A stretch of DNA of 64,000 nt from Tetrastigma voinierianum (Eukaryota > Streptophyta > Magnoliopsida > Vitales > Vitaceae), in contig JAEQBH010004408.1 in assembly GCA_016808115.1 (NCBI GenBank), forward strand, positions 248,001 to 312,000, in the 5' to 3' direction. This document shows positions 32,400 through 44,204 of the stretch, piece by piece. Numbering within the stretch: the stretch's first letter is position 1; each line of letters opens with the position of its first letter. The notes under the pieces are model-generated. The model was not told the origin of the DNA. It was given only the letters and a program-made list of their open reading frames with translations, and did not search any database. The position numbers and the translations under genes are program-made.

Positions 32400-33700
32400 A
32401 CAGGAGTTTATGCAATCGCCACTAGGATAGAAACACATCGTGTAGTTAGAGAGGATCAACATCTGACAGAACAAGGCTTTCTGGGAAGTAAGCCCGAATA
32501 GTGCTCGATGGAGCCTCCACCGAGGAGCAAAGAGAGCAACAGGTGTGCAAGGGAATGCTAATGCCTACAGGTCAATGAGGGACCATATACACCCACCAAG
32601 GGTGAGTGCACCCTCATGTATTGTACCTCCTGATGAGGATGTGGTTGTCAAGCCTTATCTAGTGTCCCTGCTCCCAACCTTCCATGGTATGGAAAATGAA
32701 AATCCATACACACAGATCCAAGATTTTGAGGAAGTTCGATGACCATGAGGCGCACCGATATGGAATTGTTGAAGTTGAAAGCCTTCCCCTTAACCCTAAA
32801 AGACAAGGCCAAGATTTGGCTTAATTCTCTGACGCCAAGAACTATCATGAATCAAGAACCCAAAGTGTGAGTTTCAAGAAAGTTCTTCAAGGCACATAGG
32901 ACCAATACCTTGAAGAAAGCAGATTTATACATTTGCAAATTCATGATAATGAGAAGTTCTACCAAGAAGCCGAGAGGTATACGAGACCATTAGTGTCCTA
33001 GTCCTCACCATGGCTTCGACATGGATGTCGGCAATTCTCTTCTATGATGGGATGTCCCCCGCTATGAAGCAAATTGTTAGAAACCACAGCGGAGGGGACT
33101 CGAGTAAAAATCCCGAAGCCATGAATTTCTGAGATATGTAGCAGAGACCTCTAAGGCATGGGATGAGCCTAACCTTAGGGAAGCATAAAGAATAAGGCCT
33201 GCATCCAGTTCAAGGGGAGGCATGTACTCACTCCCAGAAGACATGGAATTGAAGGCGAAGCTATCTACATTGGCTAGGAGGGTGGAAGAACTGGAAGGAA
33301 AAAGACTACATGAGGTACAAGCAAGTGACTAAAGTCCCTCTACAGGCCAAACTATGCTTCATCTGTCAATCAACTGAGCATAGGGGAGAGCAGTGTCCTA
33401 CCATTCCAGCAGTAAGAGAGATGTTTTTTGATCAGGAAAATTTTGTTAGTCAAAGCAAACCACCACCCAATGCCCCATACAACAATACATACAACCCCAA
33501 CTGGAGAAATCATCCTGGTCTTCTTGGAAGCTGCATCCTTCAAATTTCATGTCCCCTTAGTGCATGACAATAGAGTGGTTCCCCATCTCAACCACAGCCA
33601 CCACCAACCTCATCTCCTGTTGAGCAAGCTATTGTATATTTGAGCAAGGTGGTAGGTGAGTTTGTGGAAGAGCAAAAGGGAAGCAATGTGCAATTGGCCC
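32400..33700 (+). pseudogene. gag remnant of element E (proximal part)
   Basis: Structural Gag of Athila type. Readable blocks over several frames: LLPTFHGMENENPYTQIQDFEEV (about 32665-32740), LKLKAFPLTLKDKAKIWLNSL (about 32768-32832) and an FKAHRTNTLKKADLYICKF stretch (about 32885-32943). The zinc knuckle CFICQSTEHRGEQC (about 33355-33397) keeps the full C-x2-C-x4-H-x4-C spacing. NPNWRNHPGL and an acidic VGEFVEEQKGSNVQLA run reach the LTR B1 insertion. Gag resumes at 38725. Non-functional. Confidence 0.8.
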
Positions 33701-34015
33701 TGTAACACCCCGAAATATACCCTAGTCGTTTTCGACATGTTTAAGGTATTTTGTAGGCATAATTTGAATTTTGCGTAATTTAAATGCAAACAATGGAAAT
33801 TCGAAAACTCAAAATTTGTACAAGATACAAGGGCAAATTTTGTAATTTTGGCAAAAGGATATGAAAGTCATAAGAGAAGAAGGAGCGGCTAAATTAGAAG
33901 CAAAGATAAGTTGATTTGCAAAAGAAAGGAATGAGACCTATGCAACAAATAGAAAGATTGCTATAAAAAGAGTGGGAGATCAAAAATAGCTCATTTTTGT
34001 TTGGTCTCCAAAGGA

Positions 34016-34087
34016 GAGCAAACCGTGAAGAAGGGAAGAAGAGAGAAGAAGAGGAAGACGAAGGAGAAGCCAAGAAGAAAGGTAAGG
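34016..34087 (+). promoter_or_regulatory. purine tract ending in a splice-donor-like site in LTR B1
   Basis: A GA-rich run of about 65 bases ends AAAG|GTAAGG. It is the same arrangement and relative position as in LTR A1, despite little similarity between the flanks. Confidence 0.4.
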
Positions 34088-35593
34088 ATTTCTATGATTT
34101 TTTGTATGGATACATGTTTTAGGTCTTATGGAACAACCTTGGATATAAGGATTTCTTGTTTGGCATTTGATCTTTCTAGGGTTTTGTTAGGATTTCATCC
34201 CAACCCTAGATTTCTTGAAAGTAGGGTTGGTAACACCCTAAATGATACAAGAAGAGTATGGAACTGCTTGGTGGTCGGATTCATGGTTTAATTTGCAAGT
34301 ACGTAGTTTGGGTTTAGAACAAACCCTAACTAATCTTTATGTTTGGTTTATGTATGGGTTATGACCCATATTAGAGTTGTTTTGGGAGTAATTCATGAAA
34401 GGTTTTTGAAGTAAGATATGTATTGAAAGATTATTTGCGTAGAATAGAGGTTACAAGATGAATATGGAGTGGTTTTGATGTGTATATTGAGTATTGAGTT
34501 GGTTTGTGGAAATATATTGAAAAATGGGAGAAAAACCACCATTTCCTCGGGCACTCAGCTCTGTTCCACAAATAGTGTGGTACCGGGTACCATATTGAAT
34601 TATCAACCTGCACGCAGACAAAAAAGCTCGCATCGGGTACCCAATGTTCTATTTTCGACTAGAATTAGTGTTTTGGCCATTACTTGGTACTTATCCTGAT
34701 TTATGACTAAGTGGCTACAACTAGACTTCAAGGAGAACAAATCTCCTAATAGGGTATCTACAATTTCTCGACCTATTTGGCCTGCAAAGTCACCTGTGCT
34801 GGCTACTGCTCAAGCAAATTTCGTCCCGTTTTGAACATAGAGTAATCCCTATTGTTTAGACATATCTTGAGTTTCGGTGCTCCGATTTGGGTGATTCCGG
34901 TTGGAGAATAACCCTTAGCACCTTAGATTCAAAGGAGTACAAAGAAATAGTGTCAGGTATGGAGTTAAGACCCCTGAAAATGAATATTTCAAACTGTCCC
35001 TAGTGTAATATGGGCAAACTGACTAGTTTGTCATGAAAATGCCATAACTTGAGTTTGGATGATTCAATTGGAATGATTCCAATTTCTAAGTAAAGTAGAT
35101 TCATAGAGGAACAAGAATACATGAATGATGTGTGAATGCATAAGTGTCATACTGTACAAGTATATGAAATGCCATATGCAACAAGCATGAAACAGGAAAA
35201 ATATAGGAAATGCAATATATATAGATGTGTTCATGAAACATGAATATGATATGAAATATGAAAACGAACTGAAACATGAACATGAACATGAAAGGAAATG
35301 TCAGAACACATATCGTGGTTGTTATATATGATTATTATCACATATAACCAAAAAGATAACAAATGATATGAAATACATGAATGAACAAGTGATACAATTA
35401 AGAAGGCTATGAATAGATAAAGACTGGTAGATTCTACATAAATGATAAGGCGAAGACGTAATGTATTAAGATAAGTTATGAGTTCTTAAAGACATGATAG
35501 TACTACTCACCTAGGACCAATAATGAACGGTGCGGACGTTCGGACAAGTGCTTCCCCGGGCACTTCATAGTGCTATGGCACTTCGCGCATGCA

Positions 35594-36882
35594 GGATTAG
35601 TTAAAAGCGCTATTCAACCTGCTTATTTAATGTTTTGAGAGCACTTTTGTGTACTAATCGTGAATTAACTCGATTTGGTAATATTGTTGTCCCCGCCAAG
35701 CTTATTCACCGGATGGTATTTCAGGGCTAATTTTTAGTTTTTATGATAACAAGCCAAAATTATCGAGTCAATCCAAACACGAAGAACCCGAGAGTCAACT
35801 CATCGCTGCATCAATCCCGTAAGCGAAAGAAGAAAAGTAGAAGAAATGGAGCATTGCAGAATGCTTTTCCCGCTGCATCATCATCCGCAAGACTATTCAC
35901 CCCTTCCAGCCACCTCGCTCAAACTTCCCGCACTTGATCGCGGACCTTTTGTTGCATTTTTTTTTTATTTTTCCATTTTATCCTGTAATAGCTTTTGGTT
36001 TTTGGTTTTTTTTGTACTTCCTCGTCTGAGCGCATATAAGCTCGCCAAGCTATTGTAAAAATCGATCCATCAATCAATAAAATTCACGGGAAGCTTTTAG
36101 CTTTCTCGCTTCTTCTCTTCTGCTTCACTTTATTTCATTTTCTTTTCCATTTTCCGGGTACAAACACCTCCGATATGACAACCTGAGGATGAGCGACTAA
36201 AACCCCGCTCAAGACAAAAGGCTATCGGGTGCTTGATCCCGAGCATGTGACGAGGAGTCCCCGCCACGCAGTACTCACCGCCGTCTCAGGTTCTCCTTAA
36301 CTCTAGGTTTAGATCCCTTCGATTCATGTCAATGGTCGGTGATTGCAATCTTTAGTGCTCACTGACGCTTACATTGGGATTCGTGATGTTCATTAGTTAT
36401 CATTTATTACCCATTGTAATGTGAGTCAAGGAGACTGCTTGAACCCGATTGAGAACATTAACTAGAGGCTGCCATTAAAGAAATTTAATAGTGGTTATTT
36501 TTATACCTACATGAAGATCCAAATGTGGAGATGATTATACGTCATCCTCCCCAATCATGAGAGAAATGACCGAAACCCTCAAAGCTATTCTTAGGATCCT
36601 AATCCCAATATCTCCGATATCAATAGATATCTTTATTATTTTTTTTTTATTTTACTTCGCTTATTTCCGCCACCATCAAACCCCCACTGTTTTTACAAAA
36701 ATCTTAAATCCAAAGTGAAAATTCACCATTTTGAATCACTGTAAATTATTTTGTACGAAGAAAACCCATCCCTGTGTTCAACCCTAGAGCCACTATACTG
36801 CAGTAGCTCTGCTACTACAAATAGGAGGAAATTTTAGATATAAATTTGAGCGGATTCCGTACACCCATCGTGCACCGAATCG
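35594..36882 (+). repeat. LTR E3 (solo LTR) inside LTR B1
   Basis: Starts GGATTAGTTAAAAGCGC (first T changed) and ends GTGCACCGAATCG, aligning with E1 and E4 throughout. It includes the CATATAAGC box near 36030, an AATAAA near 36078 and the GAAGAAAACCCATCC block near 36755. Flanking 5-mers do not match. Confidence 0.75.
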
Positions 36883-37539
36883 CTGGGCAGACGCTCGACA
36901 TCTAAGGCTTCTAAGACTCCGCCAGCGGTTACTGACTTCATACGTGCGTGCACGTCTTAATCGATGCTTCACCCGCAATGCTACTGACTTCGTTGAGCGC
37001 AGGGCGTGCACGTATCTGCTCAAGATCGCATTCATACCTTGCTCTTGGTGTACCGCGGTCCATCTCATATCCATGGTTCCCAATCTGTAGACTAATTATA
37101 GATACGTGAAGGTGTAGACGTTGACAATACACTTATAAAAGTACATGAATAAGACCCAAGATGCTTATATTAACAGATTTATCAAATTCGTACCATATGT
37201 TCCGATTTGTATAATAAAGCCATGGAACATAAACCATGTAAATTTGAATAATGAACAATAAGAGAGAAGGATTCAATTACTCAACAGACTCATTTCGTAT
37301 TCTATATAATATACTCACGAGAGGTGTAAGAATTATGTTAAAAGTCATATATACGGTAACAATTATAAATGATATGAATGTGAACATGACTCGAAACCAA
37401 GAAAGTCAGAAACATGTAAAAGAGACGACCGATAATTTTGACATGAATATGTATAAGTCTGAATATGAATCTGATATAAGTACAAATATGTGCCCTTCGG
37501 GAGAAATGAACCAATATGAACCTACAAAATTTTAACAAG
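36883..37539 (+). repeat. LTR B1, part between LTR E3 and the tandem array
   Basis: Noncoding LTR sequence. A CpG-rich 200-base patch (36883-37085) gives short minus-strand frames that I do not accept as genes. The rest is AT-rich with ATATGAA-type motifs. Confidence 0.5.
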
Positions 37540-38010
37540 AATAAGTCCCTAATATATATAAGATCCGTTAGACAAGATATGTCTGTGATACAAGTATAAG
37601 ATCCAAATACATGAATAAGGTCTGCGGATACAACTATAAGATCCGTAGCGACAAGTATATCTCAATACAAGTATAAGATCCAAATACAAGAATAAGCCAA
37701 TACAACTATAAGATCCGTAAGATATATATGCCCATAATACAAGTATAAGATCCGTAAGACAAGGATATGCTCAATACAAGTATGGGATCCGTGAAGACAA
37801 GTATATGTCTGCATATAAGTATAAGATCCGAAATACAAGAATAAGCTCCGTGAATACAAGTATAAGATCCGTAAGACAAGTATATGCTCATAACACAAAT
37901 TATAAGATCTTAAAATACAAGAATAAGCTCCTGTAATGCAAGTATAAGATTCGTAAAGATTGCTGATAGGCCCGTAGCAAGTATAAGATACAAAGTACAA
38001 GTATAAGTTT
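37540..38010 (+). repeat. 37-base tandem repeat array in LTR B1
   Basis: About 11-12 imperfect copies of a unit containing ATACAAGTATAAGATCC followed by GTAAGACAAGTATATG. Successive unit starts at 37588, 37628, 37665, 37700, 37737, 37774 and 37813 give spacings of 35-40 bases. Tyr-rich antisense frames here (37662-38000) are repeat translations, not proteins. Confidence 0.85.
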
Positions 38011-38724
38011 TGTAGTACTCACGCACTTCAAGAAGGTCTAAGCTATGTAACTCTACGAGATATCCGGGAGGCATTAGCCTGACATAAGTTCGCAGATACT
38101 GGGAGATCCGACAATTATAAGTCCGGGACAAGTATAAGAATAAGCTCGATATATATGTCCTTTCGGGGAGATCTCGACACATATACGCTTATGCAAGTAC
38201 ATGTGTCCTGTGATAGACTTGAACAAGCATAATGTCACATAGCACGAATATGTAAGTATAAGTCAGCCAGATGAATTGATGAAAAATTATATGTATTAGT
38301 GTGCATATCTATTACCGTTATATGCCTCTATAAATGATAAATATATGTTTCGATAATATAAGCCTCACTGGGTTAGTTTATGCCGTGGTTTTGAACTGTA
38401 GGTACAGAGAAGACGTCCAGACTTTCGTATAACACAAGCCAAGACACACCAGTAGTGGCTCATTTCATGGTAGGTTCCGGGCGCTTGATCGTAAACGTAA
38501 AAGTACAATTTTGCATATGTAAATGGGACCCGCACTGTAGTATATGACACTATAAACACCACTACGGTGGTAGCTTTATTTCGTATCTTTTGATATATGA
38601 GATTTTGATTCAAGAGTAAGACTAAATTCCACTAATGTCGAAAAAAACGTAAAGAGTCCCATTGTACCCCACCTCGACCCAGTCGGGATCCGCCTATTCG
38701 TCGGATCGGAACTCATGGGTGATT

Positions 38725-39795
38725 CAGAGAATTGATAATGTGAAAGCACCTAACAAAAAGATGTGAGTGGCCTCCAAGGTGATCTCAATCGAAAAGATAA
38801 TCAAGTAGCATTCCATCACCAGATTGGCCAACGCTAGAGGTAGCGAGATGATTCCTCTCCACACAACCCAATCCCAAGGGAGTGCATGAATTGAGCTATT
38901 TCAAGAACTCGCCCCAAAAATGGATGAAGTAAAGGTCATATCACTTTCAGGAGTGGTAAAGAAACTGGAAGCAACTGTCCAAACCTATCGAGAAGGCCAA
39001 CCGTGAAAAGGAAATGGAGTCGATCAAATAATATTAAAGAAGATTCAATGAAGAAAGCATGTCTCTCCATTTCCTCAAGCTCTAAAAGGCAAAGAAGGCC
39101 TTCAAGCAAAGCTGAATTTTGGAAGCAAGCATATGTGAAGGTCAACATCCCAATCGCCTTACATGATTAACAGTCCCAACCTATGCCAAATTCTAAAGAC
39201 ATGTACACGCTAAGAGGTTGAATGGTTGATAAGAGGGCCTCCTAACATAGCAAGTGAGCTCTATCATTCAATGCAAGACCCCGTGAAATACAAAGATCCG
39301 GTGGTCCCCAATCATTTCAGTCAACATCGAGGGAGACTCAGATAAGGCACCGCCGGATTCGGGAAGCTGTCAACCCACCGCCATACCGCGCATGCGCAGC
39401 CTGGGGAGCAAGCCTACCAACATCACTCTATCCTTAGCTGATCAATCAAATAAAAATTCCTAAAGGTATAGTTGAGGATGTTTTGGTGAAGGTAGACAAA
39501 TTTTATTATCCGGTGGACTTCGTAGTTCTCGATACGGAGTCCGGTGGCAGAGGGCACTAACCAAGTGCCCATCATACATGGGAGGCCATTTTTGGACACA
39601 TCTAATGCCATAATCAATTGCCGGAATGGAGTCATGCAGCTTACCTTTGGCAATATGACTTTGGAGCTTAATATTTTCCACCCAGGCGCCAAGCCACAAC
39701 CGCCAGAGAGCAGGAGCAGAATCGGGGATGAAGTCACCTTAGATTGGGCTCCAAAGGTGAGCACGTTGCTCACAAACTCGCAGAGGAACTGAACA
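38725..39795 (+). pseudogene. distal gag and aspartic protease remnant of element E
   Basis: Gag resumes with an IDNVKAPNKKM trace, then an ITRLAN block and the ITFRSGKE-type motif near 38945. From about 39055 the frames show PFPQALK, VNIPIA (39142), KDMYTL and PVKYKDP linker blocks. Protease follows: P-D-S-G at about 39350, SKPTNITLSLADQS (about 39410-39450), KGIVEDVLVKVDKFYYPVDFVVLD (about 39459-39535), then the open frame 39544-39792 with GRPFLDTSNAIINCRNGVMQLTFGNMTLELN. The active-site D-S-G is present. No RT follows: pol ends here. Confidence 0.8.
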
Positions 39796-40296
39796 CAGAA
39801 TCCATAGCATGATGAAGAATTAATCGCAGATCAAATACCCTCCAAAGACTATCGATTCCCCCAAAGACTACCAGCACAGAGGTTGCAAAGGTAGGCTGGT
39901 CAACCTCCCACTACAGCCACCACGGTATTACATGGAGGACTCTCCTCCTCGAATCTCCATGAACCGTAAGGGTTACCTGAATAGAGGGTTTCAAAGAACA
40001 TAGAAGCCACTCCAATTTTGTTAGATTTTATCTTATTTTATTTTATTTTACTTGATTTCTTTAATTTTTCTTCTTAGATTTTCTAATTTTTACTACACCT
40101 TTTATTAGATTAATTTTCATTTTTATGCAATTTTTTAAAATTTGCTTGTGTTTATTTTTGCAGGCTTTTTTTTGCTTAATTTTTAGAGTAGAAGGCAAAG
40201 TATGGAATTTCCTAGCCTCATGAGTATTTCAGCAGCCTCTATGAAATCTTTCTTGCCACTATTCATCTATGTGCACTGCTCATATATTGTCAATGT

Positions 40297-40300
<4 letters not shown>

Positions 40301-40350
<50 letters not shown>
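40301..40350. repeat. (AT)n microsatellite in element E
   Basis: About 50 bases of perfect AT repeat, followed by A-rich and (TAA)n stretches to about 40440. Confidence 0.95.
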
Positions 40351-40356
<6 letters not shown>

Positions 40357-41910
40357 AAATTTTGTCTTGAAATGAAAATATATAAAATAATAATAATAAT
40401 AATAATTTTTCTTTGAAAATAAAAAAATAATAATAATAAAATAAATTTCGCACACTGAAAGCTGCAGTCGCGATATTTTCGCAGCCCGCCCACTTTTCGC
40501 AGAACCCAATTTTGCTTCGGGCCATAACTTTCATTCGAACCCGTTTTAGGCCTTTTTGGTACCGTTGGAAAGCTTAGAAAATGTAGAATCCAAATATAGC
40601 CAGAAAGAACACTTTTGAAATTATTATGAATGTTTAATTTTCAAAATTCTCCAACTGGTCACTTTTTTCCTCTCTTTTCTTCTCCTAACTTGTTTATTTG
40701 AAGCCCAAACGGAGTGAATAAGGTGTCGATGGAAAGCTTGTGAAGTATCCTATCCAACAACGAAATATCATCAAGGAGGTAAATACTTCTTCTCTAATTT
40801 TCAACTGAGCCCCATTGCATAATGTGACATTAGGGTCAGTGAGAGTTAGCTATGAAGTGGCGCATTTATTTATGTTTTTGTTACTATTTTGAGCAAGCCC
40901 GCTGATGTCAGTGGCACGCTGTTTTTGCAGTCATATACTATACTGTACCTTACTTTTTCAAAAATTACACCCTTTTTTTTTGTGTTTTGCCTAGCCTGGG
41001 GTTTGAAAAATTAAACCACTATCCAATTTTATTTATGTTAGATTGGTTCCATGCCTGGTTGAGTGGATGATCACTGAACTCGTTTTTGACCATTTTCTCC
41101 ACCTTAGCTGCACTTTACACACCATGGCACATCAAGCTCGAACAATAGGCCGAAAAACTACCTTAGCCTCCTAAAACTCACAAACTCATCCTAGTTTCGC
41201 TGACCAACTCTTAATAGGTTAAGGACCTATGAATGAAGGTCAATGTCTTCCAAAATAAAAAGCAAAGAGAAAAGATGAGTGTCAAAAGAAAAGAAAGAAA
41301 AAAATTGCAACGCTACTAAACCCGAAAGTAATCTGGCCCGGGGTAAGGCATGAGAAGCCTTTAAAGCCCTAAGTAATAAGCCACCTGTCGGGAGTCACTC
41401 CGACTTAGAGCTCGCTATACGGGTGGACGCTTAGGTTTGGGCCGAGTCTTCAGAAAAGCCGGAGTTTCGAAATCATTTGAAGTCCGAGGTGAAACCTGAA
41501 GAGTTAGTGGTCGAAAGATCCTTATGACTTGATGCCCTAAGCCTTAATTGGTTGGGAGTCATTAGTAGATCCCCTTTACATGGACTTTGGTGGAATAAGA
41601 GTGGGTCCTTATCTATTTAGGTTGGTTAGTGTCCTAAGTGTAGGCAGTAGCTTAGTTGGGGGGAGAGTGCAGTTCGGTAGTTTATTGTTGAGAACTGATC
41701 AAACAAACACTTAGGTTTTGGTGGAAGTCTCTGGTTGATTCACCAAGAGGGAGGCTCTTTTGATACTCAATTTTGTATGGTATTCATTCTCTCGAGATAG
41801 TTATTAGGCAAGGGTTTCAAGTGATTCATCAGGTTAGGCATTACTCATTCACAACCTTGAAAGGTTCATCAACAATATAGTAAGGTCTTTTTTTTTTTTA
41901 CATACTGACG

Positions 41911-41984
<74 letters not shown>

Positions 41985-41990
41985 ATATAT
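41911..41990. repeat. A43/T37 perfect hairpin-forming tract
   Basis: An uninterrupted run of 43 A is followed directly by 37 T, preceded at 41888 by a run of 12 T. Together they form an almost perfect 80-base palindrome. Slippage, replication or assembly error could all produce it. Confidence 0.8.
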
Positions 41991-42037
41991 TAAGTCTTTT
42001 TCTTCCATTGCCAAGGGACCAGCAATGTGTAGGTCAG

Positions 42038-43386
42038 TGATTAGTGCTCAAAAGTGCTATTTAAGCCCGTTTATAGTAGATTTTGAGTACTTTTGTGTAC
42101 TAATCAAAGATAATTAACCCAATTGGCACATTGCTGTCTCTACTATGCTACTTCACTGACGCATTTGATGGAAAATTTTGCAGCTTACAAGCTATTTGGC
42201 GCCAAAATCTGTTGAGAGAGTCAAACAATCCAAGAACGAAGAATTCGAGTCAAATCTCGCATTGCATTAGGAGACCGTATGAAAGAATACAAAAATGCCA
42301 AGAAATTGGAGCTGCAGGAAAAATTTCGCAGGTTACACTGTTCATCCTGCGAAATTTCCATCATGCAGCACTGTTCATGTCTCCTGCACACTGTTCACTT
42401 CTCACACACTATTCCTCGCCGCCCCATTCAAGTTCTCACTTTTGTCTTCTCTTGATTTCCTTCCCATTTTGTCCTTGCAACGCTTAATTGCTTTTGTTGA
42501 TTTTGGCACTCATACACTGCAGTGGCTATATAAGCCAATCATACTATAACAAGAGACTTTTTTTTCCACGAACTTTGGCGAATGGCTCCAGCTTTTCCGC
42601 TTTTCTTTCTCTCTCCCATTTTCCTTTTCATTTTTCTTCCATCTTTTTCTACGCTCAACACCCTCGAGGATGACAACTCAAGGGATGGTTGGCTAAACCC
42701 TCCATCCTTTAAAGAGGAGGGCTACTGGTACCGCTGAGGTAAATGATTGTTCTCCCAGATGGATGTGCAAGCATTTATGGTATTTATGTCTCTCGTTTCT
42801 CACAAATAATAGGCTTAAACTTTAAATATACCCTAATTAACCTCTGTATTTGGCAAAAGGTTCGCTGGATGCTTATTGCCAGATCCACCGATACGTGTTG
42901 CTGTCCCTCTATTAGTTACTATAGGTAGGTTTAGGAGGCGTGTTTCACTGCCCGGGGAGATTATGTTTATTAAATGCCATTTTCCAAAAGGGAAATTATA
43001 AGGTTTAGTTTTTAAAGCTAAATGAAGATCCGGTTCGGGAAATGACTATAGGTCACCCTCCCCAACGCGAGGAAAGGACCCGAGAATCCTCATTTACCGC
43101 ACGACCCTCAAACCCGCAGAGCCCACGTTTCAAGGAGTTCTTTTTCTTATTTTATTTCGCTTATTTTCGCTTCCAAACATTCACCTCCACCTGCTTCATT
43201 TACAAAAACCCTAAATCCAAAGGAAATTCACCATTTTGAATCACCGCAAATCATTTGTTCGAAGAAAACCCATCCTCGTGTTCGACCTAGAATCGCTATA
43301 TATCAAGCAAGAGTTTTGCTACCAGTAGGAACCCTAAAGATATAAATTTAGCTGATTTTCGCAGCCAACTACTATGGCACGAATCA
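42038..43386 (+). repeat. LTR E4, 3' LTR of element E
   Basis: Starts TGATTAGTGCTCAAAAGTGC and ends GGCACGAATCA; 1349 bases, the fullest E-family LTR next to E1. TATA box at 42527-42534. Short ORFs within (42131-42549) are noise. Confidence 0.85.
42527..42534 (+). promoter_or_regulatory. TATA box of LTR E4
   Basis: TATATAAG in GGCTATATAAGCC, matching LTR E1. It lies in the part missing from the partner LTR E2. Confidence 0.65.
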
Positions 43387-43391
43387 TGTAT
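43387..43391 (+). other. target-site duplication TGTAT, right copy (element E)
   Basis: Identical to 31373-31377; closes the element E insertion. Confidence 0.9.
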
Positions 43392-44200
43392 CAATTCTGA
43401 TCTCTCGTATGGTTTTTTCTTATGATGAAAAGATCTGACCTGTTACCTAGATCTAATCAAGGAGATGGAGAATTTCATAAGATTTGAAGGATGAGATACC
43501 AGTTAAATTGGAAAAGGCTTGCAATATCCTGTCTATAGGGGCTAGAATTTTTCAATCCTAAGAGTTGGGTGTGAAGTACTGGAAAGAAAAAATACTCAGA
43601 TCTTAGAAAGAGAATTATATCTTACAAGTAACTAATTAGACTCATGTATCTTGAAGGAACATGAATTTCTAATTAATGAAATGTATATTTTATGGAGGAA
43701 TCCAAACTATACTACATTGCATCTTTGGAAAATTCAGCTTTCCAACTAATGGCTGAATTATGAATGAAAATGATGCAGAAATTGATAATTGTACACCGGT
43801 CTATTTCCCAGTGTTTTCTTTACTCAATGAACTCTCAAATCCCACTTACATTAAATTATTTATGTATAATATTAAAATTCGGATTAGTATTACTTTCCTT
43901 TAGTTTAAACAAATCATTTTTAAACATTGGAGTTCAAATAGTAAGGACTGGAGTAGACGGGGCAATTGATTTTTGATTTATCATCAACTCGTGGGAATGA
44001 TATCCTGACATAAATCCACTTTGCTACTTTTATATTCCTTGTGCACTCAGAGTGATCTAGACTAAAATCAATTTTTAATGGACACATACTTTTATCAAAT
44101 TTAGTCTAACAAGCTGCATTCTAGCTAGGTACCGAAAAGTCTTTGGATGGAACTGCTAATTACTTCATCAGATTTGGTCTATGTAAAAATCAAATAACAA
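43387..44200 (+). repeat. LTR C4, right part (U5 side)
   Basis: Continues the C4 LTR after element E: 43450-43560 is the inverse of 28310-28420 (shared block ATCTAATCAAGGAGAT), and 43985-44030 is the inverse of 27845-27885. The end near 44200 (...AAATAACA) is approximate. The 43764-43976 frame is LTR noise. Confidence 0.75.
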
Positions 44201-44204
44201 ATAT

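Larger units (their letters stand above)
33701..38715 (+). mobile_element. LTR B1 (Tekay-type solo LTR) inserted in gag of element E
   Basis: Starts TGTAACACCCCGAAATATACC, the same start as LTR B2 at 47121; blocks at 34850-35110 match 47950-48240 closely. It carries a purine tract and splice-donor-like site (34016-34087), an inserted LTR E3 (35594-36882) and a 37-base tandem array (37540-38010). The gag of E reads QLA | IDNV across the junctions, which puts the right end near 38715. No clean TSD seen. Without E3 it is about 3.7 kb. Confidence 0.75.
39796..42037 (+). other. 3' noncoding region of element E
   Basis: About 2.2 kb without coding signal. It holds TTTTA-rich sequence, an (AT)n and TAA-rich stretch (40301-40440), a region typical of Athila-like 3' ends, an internal GTTGGGGGGAGAG polypurine-like motif near 41655, and the A/T palindrome at 41911-41990. 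The degenerate polypurine tract immediately before LTR E4 is about 42022-42037. Confidence 0.6.
31378..43386 (+). mobile_element. Athila-like element E (complete by its ends, gene-poor)
   Basis: Bounded by LTRs E2 and E4 (both TGATTAGTGCTC...GAATCA) with a perfect TSD. Internal content in order: a primer-site trace, gag, a protease region and a long 3' noncoding region. RT, RNase H and integrase are absent, so it depends on others or is internally deleted. Its gag is split by LTR B1. The Athila-like call rests on the gag zinc-knuckle context (CFICQSTEH...NPNWRNHP) and protease motifs. Confidence 0.85.

Noticed and set aside
37662..38000. Tyr/Ile-rich antisense frame resembling a membrane protein
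   Set aside because: It is the translation of the 37-base tandem repeat.
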